Source: Dipteris shenzhenensis
Lineage: Eukaryota; Polypodiophyta; Polypodiopsida; Gleicheniales
Direction: 5' to 3' (one strand)
Assembly (NCBI GenBank): GCA_047967505.1
Contig: CM106538.1
Length of the DNA: 64,000 nt
The notes under the pieces are model-generated. The model was not told the origin of the DNA and ran no database searches. It was given only the letters and a program-made list of their open reading frames with translations. Of this stretch, positions 36,311-47,810 are shown piece after piece; the first letter of the stretch is position 1; each line of letters starts with the position of its first letter. Both the position numbers and the translations under genes were made by a program.

Positions 36311-38237
36311 GCGAAAGCTGAAGCGTACTGGAGCTACTTCACGTGGGTTTTTTATGATGAACTGTCAAGCACAGTGAATGCTGTCAAGGTTCAAAATTCT
36401 AAACTGCTAGTCAATCCAGGAATATACTTCGTTATGGCCACCGGCACTGGAGTACCTGCATTTGAACATTAAATCGATTTAGTAAATTCACTTTCTGTGT
36501 TTGCTGATGCTTTAAGCGTAGAGGACTTTCAACAATCACTTGTCAAAGAAACTGAAAGATGAATGAGATACAAGGGAAATGAAGCACTAGCTCCACATTG
36601 TGCTCAAGAAGTCCTTATTTTGGTACTGATGGCATCTCCAGTTCAATTTGTTTGTGGGTTGTATTGGACGTGTTTCTCATCTCAGGTGAGTAACAGTACT
36701 GTGTTTGGAGGTGGAAGAAATGATGACGTCTTTTTATATGATTACACTGCTTTCATTGCCAAAGTACTTATTGGCTGTCAGGTTTGGTGCATCATCACCA
36801 TATTGTTACCGATTTGTATGCCCTAATGCTAATGTACTTCGCAATGAAGCTTGGAAGCCCTGTATTTAAGTGTGATAAGGATTGCCTGACACTTGGGAAT
36901 CAGCTGTCTACGACTTTAGCCCAATTCTACATTTAGGTAGAGTGCTTTTTTTTTTCATTGGCTCCTGTCATAGTGCTTATAAGTCCTCAATGTGGGGGTA
37001 AAATGAAGAGTCTAAATCACATAGATCATTGATCTTTGATACGGATCTTCGAAACGCCTTGCAGCAGATTCCCGGTTTGCTCACTTCTTTCTTGCCTTCA
37101 CATCCTCTGCTACGCTAAAGCCATGCACCCCCCAGTCAGCTTTAACATATTTTAACATAACTTTTGGTTTCTCTTGAAGTTACTCAACAGTTCTCTTGCA
37201 GCAAGCTGTGTGGGACTGCTTATTCTTTTCCATTTGGTACCATGGAAAATACCTTTCTAGGGAACTGGCAAATATATTACTGTTGTAGGTACCTGCCATC
37301 ATCTCAAAGCGTGACATCCCTGAAGGAGAAATACCTATGCATTAAATGTTGTGCTGCAGCAACCTCCTTTTTTAAAGGGAAGAGGAGAATTTGCCTCGTG
37401 TATTAACTCTTTTAGGCTGCAACGCAACAAGCATCCCATGGGATGTAACTCAGCCCAGTCCTGCTTGTAAGCTCCGTCATTATACTCACAAGGCATTTTT
37501 AAACTAACTGGTTCTCTTTTGGTGGTTGATTGGTGAAAGACCCACTTAAATCGGACTATGTACCACTCAAATAACAGAGCAAGGACTGGGCTGCAAAATG
37601 GAGAAAGAATGAGTGGGTGGACAGGGCCCAGGGCCTTTGTACAGAACATCAGAGAAGAGACTCGTGATGATAAGCAGAGATAATAGATGTACATCTATTT
37701 CTTCTATGAATAGAAGAAGATTAGGAAGTTTCCTCCTTCAAATGGTCCAAGAGATCCTTAGTGGGCACAACTACAATAGTTGGGAAGTCCTGGATTACAA
37801 GTATGGTGGAAGCTGCTAGCAGAGCGTGAGATGGAGTAAAGCCAATGTTTGTCAGTAGCATGCAAAGAAGGGTGATGGCCTTGAAATTTTGATGAAAGCA
37901 ATGCATTAGATCCTCATCAGCTGTTCAATATCTCTTATGCTAGCAAGTTACAGTAATCAAGATGTAAGTGTTATGGGGACAGGGGAACCGTGGCTTTTGT
38001 TGTTTGCAAGCTTCAATTCCTTTCTTCCATTAATCGAAATGAGCATTGCAATAGCTTGCAAACCATCTTGGCCTAGTTGGAAATGGGATAGATTGTTGGA
38101 TATGCCTGCAATCACGAAAGTAGACAATCGTAACTTCATGGATTTTTTTTTGCTGCACCGTCAGCTGGCTGTTCTAAGGTTTTTCTCGGAACATTTTGTT
38201 TGGGAGAGATCCTAGTTACCTCAAGCAGTTGTAGCAT
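36311..38237. other. 3' flank of thioredoxin m, no further gene
   Basis: The first few hundred bases are presumably the 3' untranslated region; I saw no unambiguous poly(A) signal. Short open frames on both strands beyond this (36563-38215) have no recognised domain. Confidence 0.5.
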
Positions 38238-39270
38238 TGTTGAGTAGAAGGGGGACTGATCTGGCATTAGCATGGGTGTGCTGTTGTTCATCATTATTGC
38301 ATCTGCCTGTCATCTTTTTGTCACAGGCATCTGCAGCCCATGGACATGCTGGACTGCCATGCAGGCAGCCAGCGCAACAGCCAGGTCAGCTACCTCGCAG
38401 GCAGCCAGCCACATCAGCAGCCACACAAGCAGAGACGGACTGCCATGCAGACAGGACAGCAGGCAGCAGACCAACAATGATGTCAGCAGCAGGTGCCAGA
38501 TCATTGATGATATCAGCAGCCATGTGGCAGCTGCCACATAAAGAAGACTGGGGCCAAGGAAAATTAAGAAGACCCTCAGACCCATGTGACTCATGCCCTC
38601 CCTGGCCAATTGGCAGCCAGCTAACCTTCTTGTGTACCAGAATTCAGTGGCTAGATAAGGCATGCCAAGTTGTCCCATGTGACTAACCTGCTAACCAACC
38701 TACACTACCAGCACACCACTAATGGCCATTGGCAAGAAATGCTGCAACCCAGTATACAGCCTCTGCAACCTCTACCGAAGATTATCTAAATGAGCTGTAG
38801 CCTGCCCATTTCCAGGGCTCGAGGGAGCCTATAAAAGGCAGCCCCCTTGGCCCAGATTTCCCATCTCCTCAAGCATCTCTAGCACTTTAGTCCAGCAGGA
38901 GCATTTGAGTCCAGATCAGGCCAGAGAAGACTGCAGCAGACCAGCAGCCCCTCTAGCCTTCAGTTAGTCTACAGTAGTTCTCGTGTAGTGAGGGATTCCC
39001 CTCCATACAGTTCTTGTCTATTCTACAGTTGCCTCTGGGCCCAACATTGTTTATTATTAATGTCCCGCTATATTTTCTCCCTCTGATTATCACACTCACT
39101 CCACAGCATTACTCGTGTTTGAGTGCATCATTATTTAGTTCATTTAGTATTGAGTAGGAGAGAGAGTCGGTCTATCTCCCTGCTACATTGATATTAGATT
39201 GTCAGTTTTTCTTTCTTGAGATAGGGAGGGTCAGTTTAGGGACAGCCCCACTGTTTCATGGTCGAGACAA
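38238..39270 (+). repeat. Probable 5' LTR of gypsy relic A
   Basis: Starts TGTTGAG and ends near GACA, just before a primer-binding-site-like sequence. It contains CCTATAAAAGGC at about 38828, a good TATA box, about 440 bp before its end. It is GC-richer than its neighbours, with many CAGCAG/CAGGCAG motifs. No second LTR was found downstream, where a LINE fragment lies, so the limits are inferred. Confidence 0.5.
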
Positions 39271-39274
39271 GATC

Positions 39275-39289
39275 TGGTAATCAGATACC
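39275..39289 (+). other. Primer-binding-site-like sequence
   Basis: TGGTAATCAGATACC resembles the TGGTATCAGAGC initiator-Met tRNA site with an inserted A and a few changes. It lies right after the inferred LTR and just before the gag ATG at 39293. Confidence 0.45.
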
Positions 39290-39292
39290 TCA

Positions 39293-40350
39293 ATGTCTGC
39301 CATGATGGTGGCCTTGATGCAGAGTATGATGCAGATGCAGCAACAATAGCCCGAGACTTTCTTCAACAGCATGACTCAGCTCCAAGAAGTGTGGGACGAT
39401 TGTGAGCAGGCCGCCAGAGAACGCAATAGAGCAGCTCGGGAGGCAAAAGAGGAACGAGATCAGGAGGTTCAGGAAGCCAAGGAACTCCGGGACTGCGAGG
39501 CTCGGGAAGCCCAGGACTGCGAGGCTCAGGAAGCCAAGGAACTTCGGGACTGCGAGGCTTAGGAGGCCAAGAGCTTAGACAACATACCGCTCGAGAAGAA
39601 AAGAAAGAACGGGAGCGTAGTGCTCAAGAGGAGAAGCCGGCAACTCCTCATTTCCCTACTCCCACCATCAGGGGAGGAAAGCGAGGCACTCCCACTGCCT
39701 GTCAAGCCTTCTTTCCCTAGGAAGCTCAACTTCACGCGGTACGATGGTAAGAACCCTTAATGTTGACTTTGTACGGTTTCTTCCACCCTAGTGCCTACCT
39801 AGATAGGCTTCAGAGTTAGTTCTTTGAGCTATGCCAGGGGGACACCGAGATGATGAACCATTATGCCAACAAGTTCACTCAGGTGTTCGTGTAGTTGCAG
39901 CTTGAGGAAATTCTGAAGATGAGCAAGTTTCTCCATGTGCTGCGTTTCAACATCCAATGGTATGTCTATAATTTTCAGGGATGGGATTATGAGTGTGCAT
40001 ACGAGCTTGCTCGGGACTTTGAGTTCATGCACAAGGGTCAAGGACCCAAGCAGGTCAATGGTAAGAAGCCCTAGGATTCCACGTCAGCATATGCGATGGC
40101 AAAGGACAGTAACGGCCATGGAGGGTACTTGGATGTAGCAACCCGAGCTAGCTATGCCAAAGAAAACCATTGCTTCTTTTGCATGTGCAGGGTCATATCA
40201 AGTAGGATTGCCCGCACTTAAAGAAGATTCAGGCAAATGGAGCCACGTCAAGTGGTTCTTTTACATTTTTGACTCCGGCCAAGATGACGTCAGTGGTTAT
40301 AAAGGAGATGGAATATGAATAGAAGGGGAACCTTCAACCATTTCCTACTA
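39293..40350 (+). pseudogene. Gypsy relic A: gag region
   Basis: Begins MSAMMVALMQSMMQ and is followed by a stop. At 39371-39562 comes a charged coiled-coil with repeated EAKELRDCEA units. PRKLNFTRYDGKNP (about 39718-39757) resembles the start of a retrotransposon capsid domain. Further interrupted segments (HYANKFTQVF, QWYVYNFQGWDYE) fit the rest of gag. A Cys-rich CFFCMC remnant near 40170 may be the zinc knuckle. Numerous stops make it inactive. Confidence 0.6.
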
Positions 40351-40379
40351 TGTTCAAGTTCTAAAGCCAGTTTAGAGGC

Positions 40380-42500
40380 TAGAAAGTCCTCATTCTTGTA
40401 GATTCAGGGAGTTCCGAGGACATGATTTCCAACAAAGCCGCTCAAGGAGCAAGCTTGCCTCTCATCATCCCCAGTGTTGAATGGGGCATTCAAAGGACAA
40501 TAGGTGGACAGCAACATGATGACCACAGTAGCCACTCTGAAGATAGGGTGGGCAAATACTTGTACTTTTAAGGTAGCACCAACTCAGGCAGCGGACATAA
40601 TCTTGGAGACCGATGGTGGCACTAGTTCGAAGTTTGACCTGACTATTAGCACTAGGGTTTGGACCTCAAAATTCCAGATCATGGGGGTAAGTTCATCTCT
40701 TGGATCAAGAACACTTTGCCTTGCCATTTGATTTTCGCAGTCCAAATGGCACGCGAGATCCGAAAGGGAGGTGAAGAATACATAGTCTATGTCAACTCAA
40801 CCAATACGGAAGTTCCACACGCTCGACAGGAAGCTTTGCTTCAGCAGTACTAGGACATTTTCCTCACATCGAGCCTTGATCCATCTCTACCTCCGGCTAG
40901 AGGACAATAGTATTGAGCTTGTTCCTGGATCATCACCGCCAGTAAGTATCCTTACCGTCTCAATAAGACAATGGGAGAGGAACTTGAGCAACAGCTAGAG
41001 GAGTTGTTACGAAGTGGCTTCATTCGCCCTAGTAATTCACCATACGTAGCTCCCATCCTTTTCATCAAGAAGAAGGGCAGTCCAGCTTGGATGTGTGTGG
41101 ATTACCGTGCATTGAATAAGCTGACCCTTAAGAGCAATGCTGAGGATCGACTATGTCTTGGAGCGCCCAAACGGAGCCAAGAAGTTTTGAAAGATTGATA
41201 TGAAGAGTGGGTACTGCTAGAACCAGATTCACGAGCCGGATATATAGAAGACGACCTTTCGCACGGAGAAAGCCCACTATGAGTTCATGGTGATGCCCTT
41301 CAGTCTCGCGGGGGCACCTACGTCGTTCAGTCGTATGATGCTCTGGGTTTTCAAACGTTTGATCGGTAAGTGTGTGTTTTTAGATGACATTCTGAATTTT
41401 TCAAAGGACCTCGTGTAGCATGTGAAGCATGTCCAGCAGGTTCTTCAACTTTTGAAGAAAAACTAGTTGTACATCAACGCCAAGAAAAGCAATTTCTTTT
41501 TTGGAGGAAGTACATTACTTGGCGTACATCATCACTTCGATAGGTGTTCTCTTGGACCTAGCCAAGGTGAGAGATATCGTGGAGTGAGAGGTGCCTACCA
41601 TAGCTCAGGAGGTGCGGATATTTATGGGCATTTGCCATGCAAACAGGAAGCATATCAAGGACTTGGCAAAAAATGCCAACCTTTTACAAGGAGTTAAAGC
41701 CAGAAAGCAGCCTATCACATATACTCCTGTTGCTCTATCAGCCTTTGCCCAGCTGAAAGGGGCATTTATCACAGCTCCGTGCCTAGCATTGGCACAATGG
41801 GATCAACCCTTCAATGTACAAACGGATGCTAGCGATTATGTCGTTGGAGCAGTCCTGGAGCTGAACGGTCACCTAGTTGCATTTGAGGGACGCAAGTTGA
41901 TTCCATCAAAGACAAGATACTCAGTATGACAAGGAGTTGTGTGCATTCATCCATGCTCTCAAGACATGGAAACATTTTTTATATGGTCAGGATTTCACAG
42001 TCCAGACAGATCATTAGGCCTTGCGGTGGCTTCAGACCATGCCCACTACTCAATGGTCAGACCGCCAAACTAGATGGAACCAAACATTTCAGTTGTTTGG
42101 CGGCATGATCAAGTATCAACCAAGATCAGAGAATGTTGCTGCAGATGCTCTTAGCAGACGAGGAATGGTCACCTCTAACTCCATAGTGCACGAGTCCTCT
42201 CTAGTAGAGATGCACTAGTACGATACGGATCCAGATTTCTAGACACTGTTACAAAGTCATGCTAGACGCATGAGCTGGCGACTGCTATACATGATGGGTG
42301 GTTGTTCTTCAAATGATGCCTTTGTGTGTTGCCCCCATACCATGCTACCATCCTCTATGATATGCACGATTCTCTAGCTAGTGGACACAGAGGAGTTGCA
42401 GGCACTCTCGAGAAGATCAAGCATAAATTTTTATGGCCACATTCACGCAGTGATGTTCATCAGTATGTATAGCATTGCCAGGTGTTCTAGCAAGTGAAGG
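40380..42500 (+). pseudogene. Gypsy relic A: protease-RT-RNase H-H2C2
   Basis: ILVDSGSSEDMI (about 40392-40427) is the aspartic protease box. RT follows, with GFIRPSNSPYVAPILFIKKK and WMCVDYRALNKLT (41010-41130), then HYEFMVMPFSLAGAPTSFSRMM (about 41275-41343) and CVFLDDIL, a variant of YVDD (about 41370). RNase H shows FNVQTDASDYVVGAVLE (41811-41862). The integrase zinc-finger start DMHDSLASGHRGVAGTLEKIKHK lies near 42360-42430. Stops and shifts are frequent. The integrase catalytic core (D,D,E) is missing because sequence near 42505 jumps to the element's C-terminal end. Relic B at 62.4 kb is the same family. Confidence 0.8.
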
Positions 42501-42529
42501 TGCCCAAAGCGCTCTCATCGAAGATTTGG

Positions 42530-42735
42530 CCCCTTTCCAATAGTCAATGTAGTGAATGATGTAGCCATGAAGTTGCAGTTACCTTCGATATGTACCATGC
42601 ATCCGGTTTTTCATGTGTCATTGCTCAAGCCGTATGTGGGTCCGACAATTACAACTGTACCCGATGGAGGAGCCATAGATTTTTTATGAGATCGAGGTCA
42701 TTGAACCTGAGCAAATCTTACTTCCTCAGTTCAAA
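42530..42735 (+). pseudogene. Gypsy relic A: integrase C-terminal tail
   Basis: In a frame shifted from the preceding piece the sequence reads VAMKLQLPSICTMHPVFHV, then SLLKPYVGP. This equals the conserved LPxxxxIHPVFHVSLLKPY end of chromovirus-like gypsy integrases. It confirms an internal deletion between the H2C2 finger and this tail. Confidence 0.75.
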
Positions 42736-43091
42736 AGATGGACATGCAAACGACAAAAGACATGGGTCTTGGGCCAAATTTCATCTCCTCAGTCAAACTT
42801 TTGCTCTCAAATGCCTCAGCCAAGGTGTGCATTAATGGTGAGATGTCCTCACCTTTCCCGTTGAGAAGATCCATTAGGCAAGGCTGCCCCATTGCCCCTC
42901 TCCTCTATGCTATTATTGCTATAGCAGCTCATGCTTTGGGCTGGTTGCTCATTGACAAAACTTCTAAGGGAACAGTCAAGGGAATTGAATTGTCTTCTGG
43001 AAAGCAGTTGGTTATGCAACAATTCGTAGACAACACTAATCTTATGCCTAGAAACACCACTGGTGACATGAGTGAGGTTATGGAACGATGA
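42736..43091 (+). pseudogene. L1-type LINE reverse-transcriptase fragment
   Basis: A 117-codon frame reads LGPNFISSVKLLLSNASAKV, then INGEMSSPFPLRRSIRQGCP and IAPLLYAI. RQGCP-x-APLLYAI is the LINE RT box. GIELSSGKQLVMQQFVDNTNL follows, where the catalytic FADD is changed to FVDN. It begins immediately after the gypsy A tail, so it is either an insertion at the gypsy end or a recombination joint. Inactive by the mutated active site and truncation at both ends. Confidence 0.8.
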
Positions 43092-43438
43092 GTTTGGGCT
43101 TGCTTTTGTAACTAGCTATATAAATATTATCGATTACATTAAAGCATACATTATCCCAAAGCTTTGAGCTCCCAATTTCTTAAAAGGTGATCTATATATG
43201 TGGTGCAAGGGTAATTTGATTAATATACCAAAAGAAATCAAGAGCATGAGAAAAGAGATTTGAAATCCCATAGTTGGAGAACATGCACTAGTTCGTTGAG
43301 GAGACAATACAATACATGTATATAGACTCATTTACAATTTCTTCTCCATCTAGCCTTTAGCTTGTCAAAGCGCTTCTTTGAAGGCCTGACTAATTGCAAA
43401 TGATCCCTTTACAAGCTTCTGCATCAAGACCCTCATTG

Positions 43439-43489
<51 letters not shown>

Positions 43490-44019
43490 CTCTCTCCACT
43501 ATCCTTCCGTGTGCACTCGTGCGTGTGTGTGTGAGCATGACTTGATCATAAATGGCCTTCATAGATGGCCGCTATCTAGAGAGCTCACCTATTTCTCGCA
43601 TGGAGGGGGGACGAGTACAATGGATTACCTGATGGGCTCTTTAGCCTTTATATCACATGTACATGATCTAACCCTCTCCTCCCACGTGGCCCCGACTACT
43701 CCTATTTGGCATTTAGCATATTGACCACCACACTGGCCACATGACAAGAGCCACTGACCCCCTCCTGTGTTTAGATAAACTTTGACCTTGCCCTTGATAT
43801 GGTTTACATGAGCCACTTGTCCTATGAGATATCGAACCTCCTTGTAGATGATGCAGACCTCGCCCATGCCTGAAACACTTTGATATCAATGGTTCAGGCT
43901 ACCATAGCCAGATCTTTTCCCCATGATAAAATATATTCTACCCCTCCCTAAATTAAACTCTCCTCCTGCACTCTCACCTCTCACTCCCACACATATATTG
44001 TGACTTGGTACCACACGAC
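43092..44019. other. Interval with (CT)n and possible minus-strand copia PBS
   Basis: No gene recognised. On the minus strand at about 43875-43895 TTGATATCAAAGTG resembles the initiator-Met primer-binding site, next to a MGEVCIIYKEV frame. That would mean a decayed element in minus orientation with its LTR to the right. This is weak. Confidence 0.35.
43440..43496 (+). repeat. (CT)n microsatellite with CTAT interruptions
   Basis: About 57 bp of CT repeats with two TATC units near 43481-43488. Confidence 0.95.
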
Positions 44020-44290
44020 CTTGGCTGCCCAATCGGCTTCAACTTTTGTTGTCAAGGCACCTTGGATCCCCATTGGTTTCAACTTCATAGTGGTCATGCA
44101 AGCTTTGCTACCCCATCGACTTCCACATCATAGTGGCATGCCACCTTCGTTGCCCCATCGGCTTCCACGTCATGGTAGTCATGCCGCCTTTGCTACCCCA
44201 TCGACTTCCACTTCATTTTCCTCTTAGCCTTATACACATATGCCAATGACCATGCCACCTTGGTTGCCTCATCGGCTTCCATGTGGCGAT
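44020..44290 (+). repeat. Minisatellite, ~42 bp unit, about 6 copies
   Basis: The unit CTTTGCTACCCCATCGACTT plus CCAC-TCATAGTGGTCATGC recurs about every 42 bp, with one copy widened by a 27 bp insertion. The open frame through it (LPHRLP repeats) is a by-product of the array. Confidence 0.8.
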
Positions 44291-44364
44291 GCCCATCAAC
44301 TTAATCCAATGTGGCGTGGTGTGGGCATCATGATATTTTTTTATAAAAAAATTTGTATACTACA

Positions 44365-44408
44365 CACACACACACACACATTCTCTCTCTCTCTCTCTCT
44401 CTCTCTCC
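44365..44408 (+). repeat. (CA)n-(TC)n compound microsatellite
   Basis: An ACACAC tract (about 17 bp) is followed by a TCTC tract (about 27 bp), then a C run. Confidence 0.95.
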
Positions 44409-44519
44409 CCCCCCTCCATGCTTTTCCCCATCCCTTTATGACTGAAATTGAAATGAAAAGAAAAATTGAAATCAGACAAATTTTTTAGATTATACAGAGA
44501 AGAGCAATGTATTTTTTAA

Positions 44520-45303
44520 ATTGTTGGTGCAACTTACAAAGAAGATGGCAACAAAGTTTGTTTCTGGGATGGAGGTGATTTTATGTTACAAGAGAGAAAT
44601 AGTTATATTTCAACTATTCAATTAATCCAGATTTTGTCTGCCATTTTAGAAGACTTGGCAAAGATAAGGTGGCTATTATTGCATTGAGGATTCTTAGTCC
44701 CCATGTTGAGCTAAAGCATAAATGTGGAGATATGAAAACACTTGAAGATGTTATGTCCTATAGTACGTTAAACAAAGCTTTTATTGCATGGGACAGATTT
44801 GAGACTTATGCAAAGGGATTTGTTATAAATACAAAGAACATCTCATTGGACTTTATAGTGCTAGATATTGTACAAATGAAATCATTTGCAAATCAAGATG
44901 TAGCAAAAGGAAAGTCTTGGGCTTTGAACAAGTGGAGCAATTCTCATATGCAAAGATCAAAACCATGAAAGTCACTCAAGATGGTATGGATGCTCCCTAC
45001 TATGATGTAGGTAAGGTTATGAGATGGAGTATGCAATTTCTAGAGATGAAGAGCAGGCATGTGGCTTTTAATGACAAAGATAACATTAATTACCATATGG
45101 CAGAGCTTCAATTTGAGGATTTGAATGTTTTTAAAGTTGACACTTTATCCAGAGTGGATGAATTCATGCACAAAAATGATGCCTTATTTGGAGTGGATGA
45201 ATTCATGCACATTCAAAAAGGAAAAGGATCTAATAGTGATGTCTGGATGAGTTCATGTCTATTGACAAACGCAATAAAAGAACTTGTCAGCTTGCGTCAG
45301 TGA
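44520..45303 (+). pseudogene. Unrecognised coding relic, possibly BAH-like
   Basis: Open pieces in successive frames give VGATYKEDGNKVCFWDGGDF, then KDKVAIIALRI, GDMKTLEDVMSYSTLNKAFI and AWDRFETYAKGFVINTKN (44669-44968). A second open frame follows (44917-45303). Composition and continuity suggest real former protein coding. The pattern (a DGGDF stretch, V-x-I-x-x-x-R, then E-V-x-x-S before a W-D-R segment) reminds me of plant BAH domains, but the match is by eye and weak. The piece ends where a gypsy RT fragment begins at about 45310. It could be a host gene fragment or an extra frame of a transposon. Confidence 0.35.
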
Positions 45304-45309
45304 GTGATG

Positions 45310-46163
45310 TCGTCTCTGCAGTAGATAAGTTTGAAGCATTCAAACAAACAGGACCACTTCAAATGTCTTGAAGAAGTACTAATCAACTGCAGGGAGTATG
45401 GCATCTCCCTAAATCCAACAAAATGCCAGTTCATGGTCACCCACGGAGTTGTTTTAGGACACATTGTCTCTCAACATGGGATTGCAACTGACATGGACAA
45501 AACCAAAATCATCATGGAATTGTCTCCTCCTACAAATTCCAAAGGTGTACAGGTCTTTATGGAACATGCTGGCTATTATAGAAGATTTATATTGTGGTAT
45601 GCCATGATAGTTAGACCACTTTACAAATTATTAGTGGAATTCTTATGGACCTAAGAGTCGACCAATCTTTTGAGCTTTTAAAGTGGCACCTAATCACAGC
45701 ACCCATCCTTATATCTCCCAATTGGGATATCAATTTTCATGTTCATACTGATGGATCCAAGTATGCAATTGGGAGTGTGCTTTGTCAACCGAGTGAACAT
45801 AAGAAAGACTACCCATTCTACTTCGCCAGTTGACAACTCAATGATGCAGAGATCAACTATACCACCACCAAAAGAGAAGCCCTAGCAATGGTGTATAGTG
45901 TAAAGAAATTTCGACACTATCTACTAGCAAATGATTTTGTCTTCTACACCAACCATCAAGCATTACTTTATCTTGTGAACCGTCTGTGTACAATAGAAAG
46001 AATAACCAGATGGCTCCTCTTGCTTCAAGAATTCAACTTCAAAATAGTGGTCCGCAAAGGTGCCCAACACTACATTGCCGATCACATGTCTCAAGTCAAG
46101 TCAGGCAAAGAAGCCACTGGAGTCGAAGACGACTTAAGATGCCACACTATTTCAAATAGATGA
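45310..46163 (+). pseudogene. Gypsy relic C: RT C-terminus and RNase H
   Basis: Starts inside RT with HFKCLEEVLINCREYGISLN and PTKCQF, then LGHIVSQHGIATD and GVQVFMEHAGYYRRFI, the standard RT-to-RNase H connection. RNase H follows with NFHVHTDGSKYAIGSVLCQP (one stop separates it from RT), NYTTTKREALAMVYSVKKFRHYLL and TNHQALLYLVNR. It is 5' truncated; the catalytic RT core and gag are absent. It is a different subfamily from relics A and B, with less decay. Confidence 0.82.
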
Positions 46164-46197
46164 TGTTCCAGAGTGGTGTGGAGATATCATTGGATAC

Positions 46198-47100
46198 TTG
46201 ATGGCAGGAAGACGACCCCCTGACATGAAAGCAGTAGATGCTAGAAAATTGATTCTAAAGGCTACACCCTATCAAGTCATTGCAGGACAACTGTACAAGA
46301 TGGGCAAGGACCAGATATTAAGATGTGTAATGCCTCATGAGATCATGCCAATCCTAAGTGAACTCCATGAAGGCATTGCCGAAGGACACTTCCAAGGGGA
46401 AGCCATAGCACGAAAAGTTTTGCTCACAGGCTACTGGTGGCCAACACTGTGGGCAGATGCCTATGAATATGTAAAAGGCTGTGATGTATGCCAATGGACT
46501 ACTAAACCACAACACAAAGACTTCAATCCCCTAACAACAATTGTTGCACAAAAACCGTTTGAAAAATGGGGGATTGACTATGTGGGTCCCATACATCCAG
46601 TAGCAAAAGGAACATAGGCACACTGCATCATTGTGGCCACTGATTACTTTACAAAATGGGCTGAAGCTAAAGCAATCAGAAAGGCAGATGCCAGAAGCAC
46701 AGCAAGATTCTCATACGAAAATGTGATTACCCAATTTGGAACCCCCATTGAAATTGTGTCGGATAGAGGCACACATTTTGTTAATGAGGTAATCCAAGAG
46801 CTCTTGTTTGACTTCATGGTAATCCATAGAAAAAGCACACCCTACTACCCCCAAGGGAATGGACATGCAGAATCCACCAACAAAATAATATGCATTATCC
46901 TCACCAAGGTAGTAGAACCACAGTGTTCTGATTGGGCAGAGAAACTAAATGATGCCTTATGGGCATATAAAACCACATTCAAGGTCAGTACAGGGAACAC
47001 ACCTTTTCAATTGGTGTACGAAAAAATGAATGAGATGCACTCCCAAAAGATAATCATCTCCAAGCTCAAACTCCAATTGCTAGTGCACAACAATGAGGCA
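46198..47100 (+). pseudogene. Gypsy relic C: integrase
   Basis: The zinc-binding H2C2 segment reads LHEGIAEGHFQGE, then GYWWPTLWADAYEYVKGCDVC (46360-46490). The catalytic core has all three acidic residues in context: GIDYVGPI (first D, near 46574), IEIVSDRGTHF (second D, near 46763) and YYPQGNGHAESTN (E, near 46870). Only one in-frame stop (46615-46617) splits an otherwise open frame of about 300 codons. After ALWAYKTTFKVSTGNTPFQLVYE the similarity to integrase fades. It is the best-preserved transposase-like domain in the window. Its RT partner is truncated, so the element is not autonomous. Confidence 0.85.
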
Positions 47101-47712
47101 TTGGAAGACAACACTAATAAAGCCCCACTTCAATGCACAACAATGGTGTACCAAGAGCTTGTGGCTGCTCTACAAGTGGAAGATCATCTCAATGCGCGCG
47201 TGCTTATCCAATGGAAGCAACTCCAACTCAGGATCATATCTGCTCATCCAACAATCAAATGGAAATGTTCCATTGGGACCAAAACCCTACGCATAATTTG
47301 CCAAGACTTGTTTAAAGATGAGAAAAATATCTTCTACTTGTCTACACATGCCGAGTTTATAACACTCAGGACGGATGCTTTCATTGCATATGTCTGCCTC
47401 AAGGGTAGTCCTCCCCTCAGGGTTATTGCAGGTTTGTTGCCATTGCTACAAAGGCCATCCGTATTATTTTCAAGGCACGACCTAACCGACATCCCACCCA
47501 TGCAGCTGATCATCCCATCACACCAGCAAAAAGAAGTGTCGGAAGATGACAAGGCCTATCTCACATCCAACTTCCCATATCTAACCACTCTTTCTGCCAA
47601 CATCATAACCTCACTTACCCTTGTTGCTACCACCCTCTTAACCTTCCCTGAGCTCCATCCTAACATCTATTCCCTCCATCATCTCTTTGCTCATGCCTCT
47701 CACCATTTTTAA
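47101..47712 (+). pseudogene. Open continuation after integrase, unrecognised
   Basis: The integrase frame stays open to 47712, but its sequence no longer resembles the usual integrase C-terminus. A second frame at 47093-47296 reads more like coding, so a frameshift near 47090 is likely. The last part is low-complexity Leu/Thr/Ser/His. Confidence 0.35.
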
Positions 47713-47810
47713 CTAACCCAACAGTCACAAAGTTACGAGCCCCTCACACCTAGCTTTTTCCCCTCCCTTGCCAATCCTACCCTTGAGGATTACCAAGCTG
47801 CTCAAGCCAT

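Noticed and set aside
37335-37694. 119-codon minus-strand frame downstream of thioredoxin
   Set aside because: No domain, no splice context, and its composition is like the surrounding non-coding DNA.
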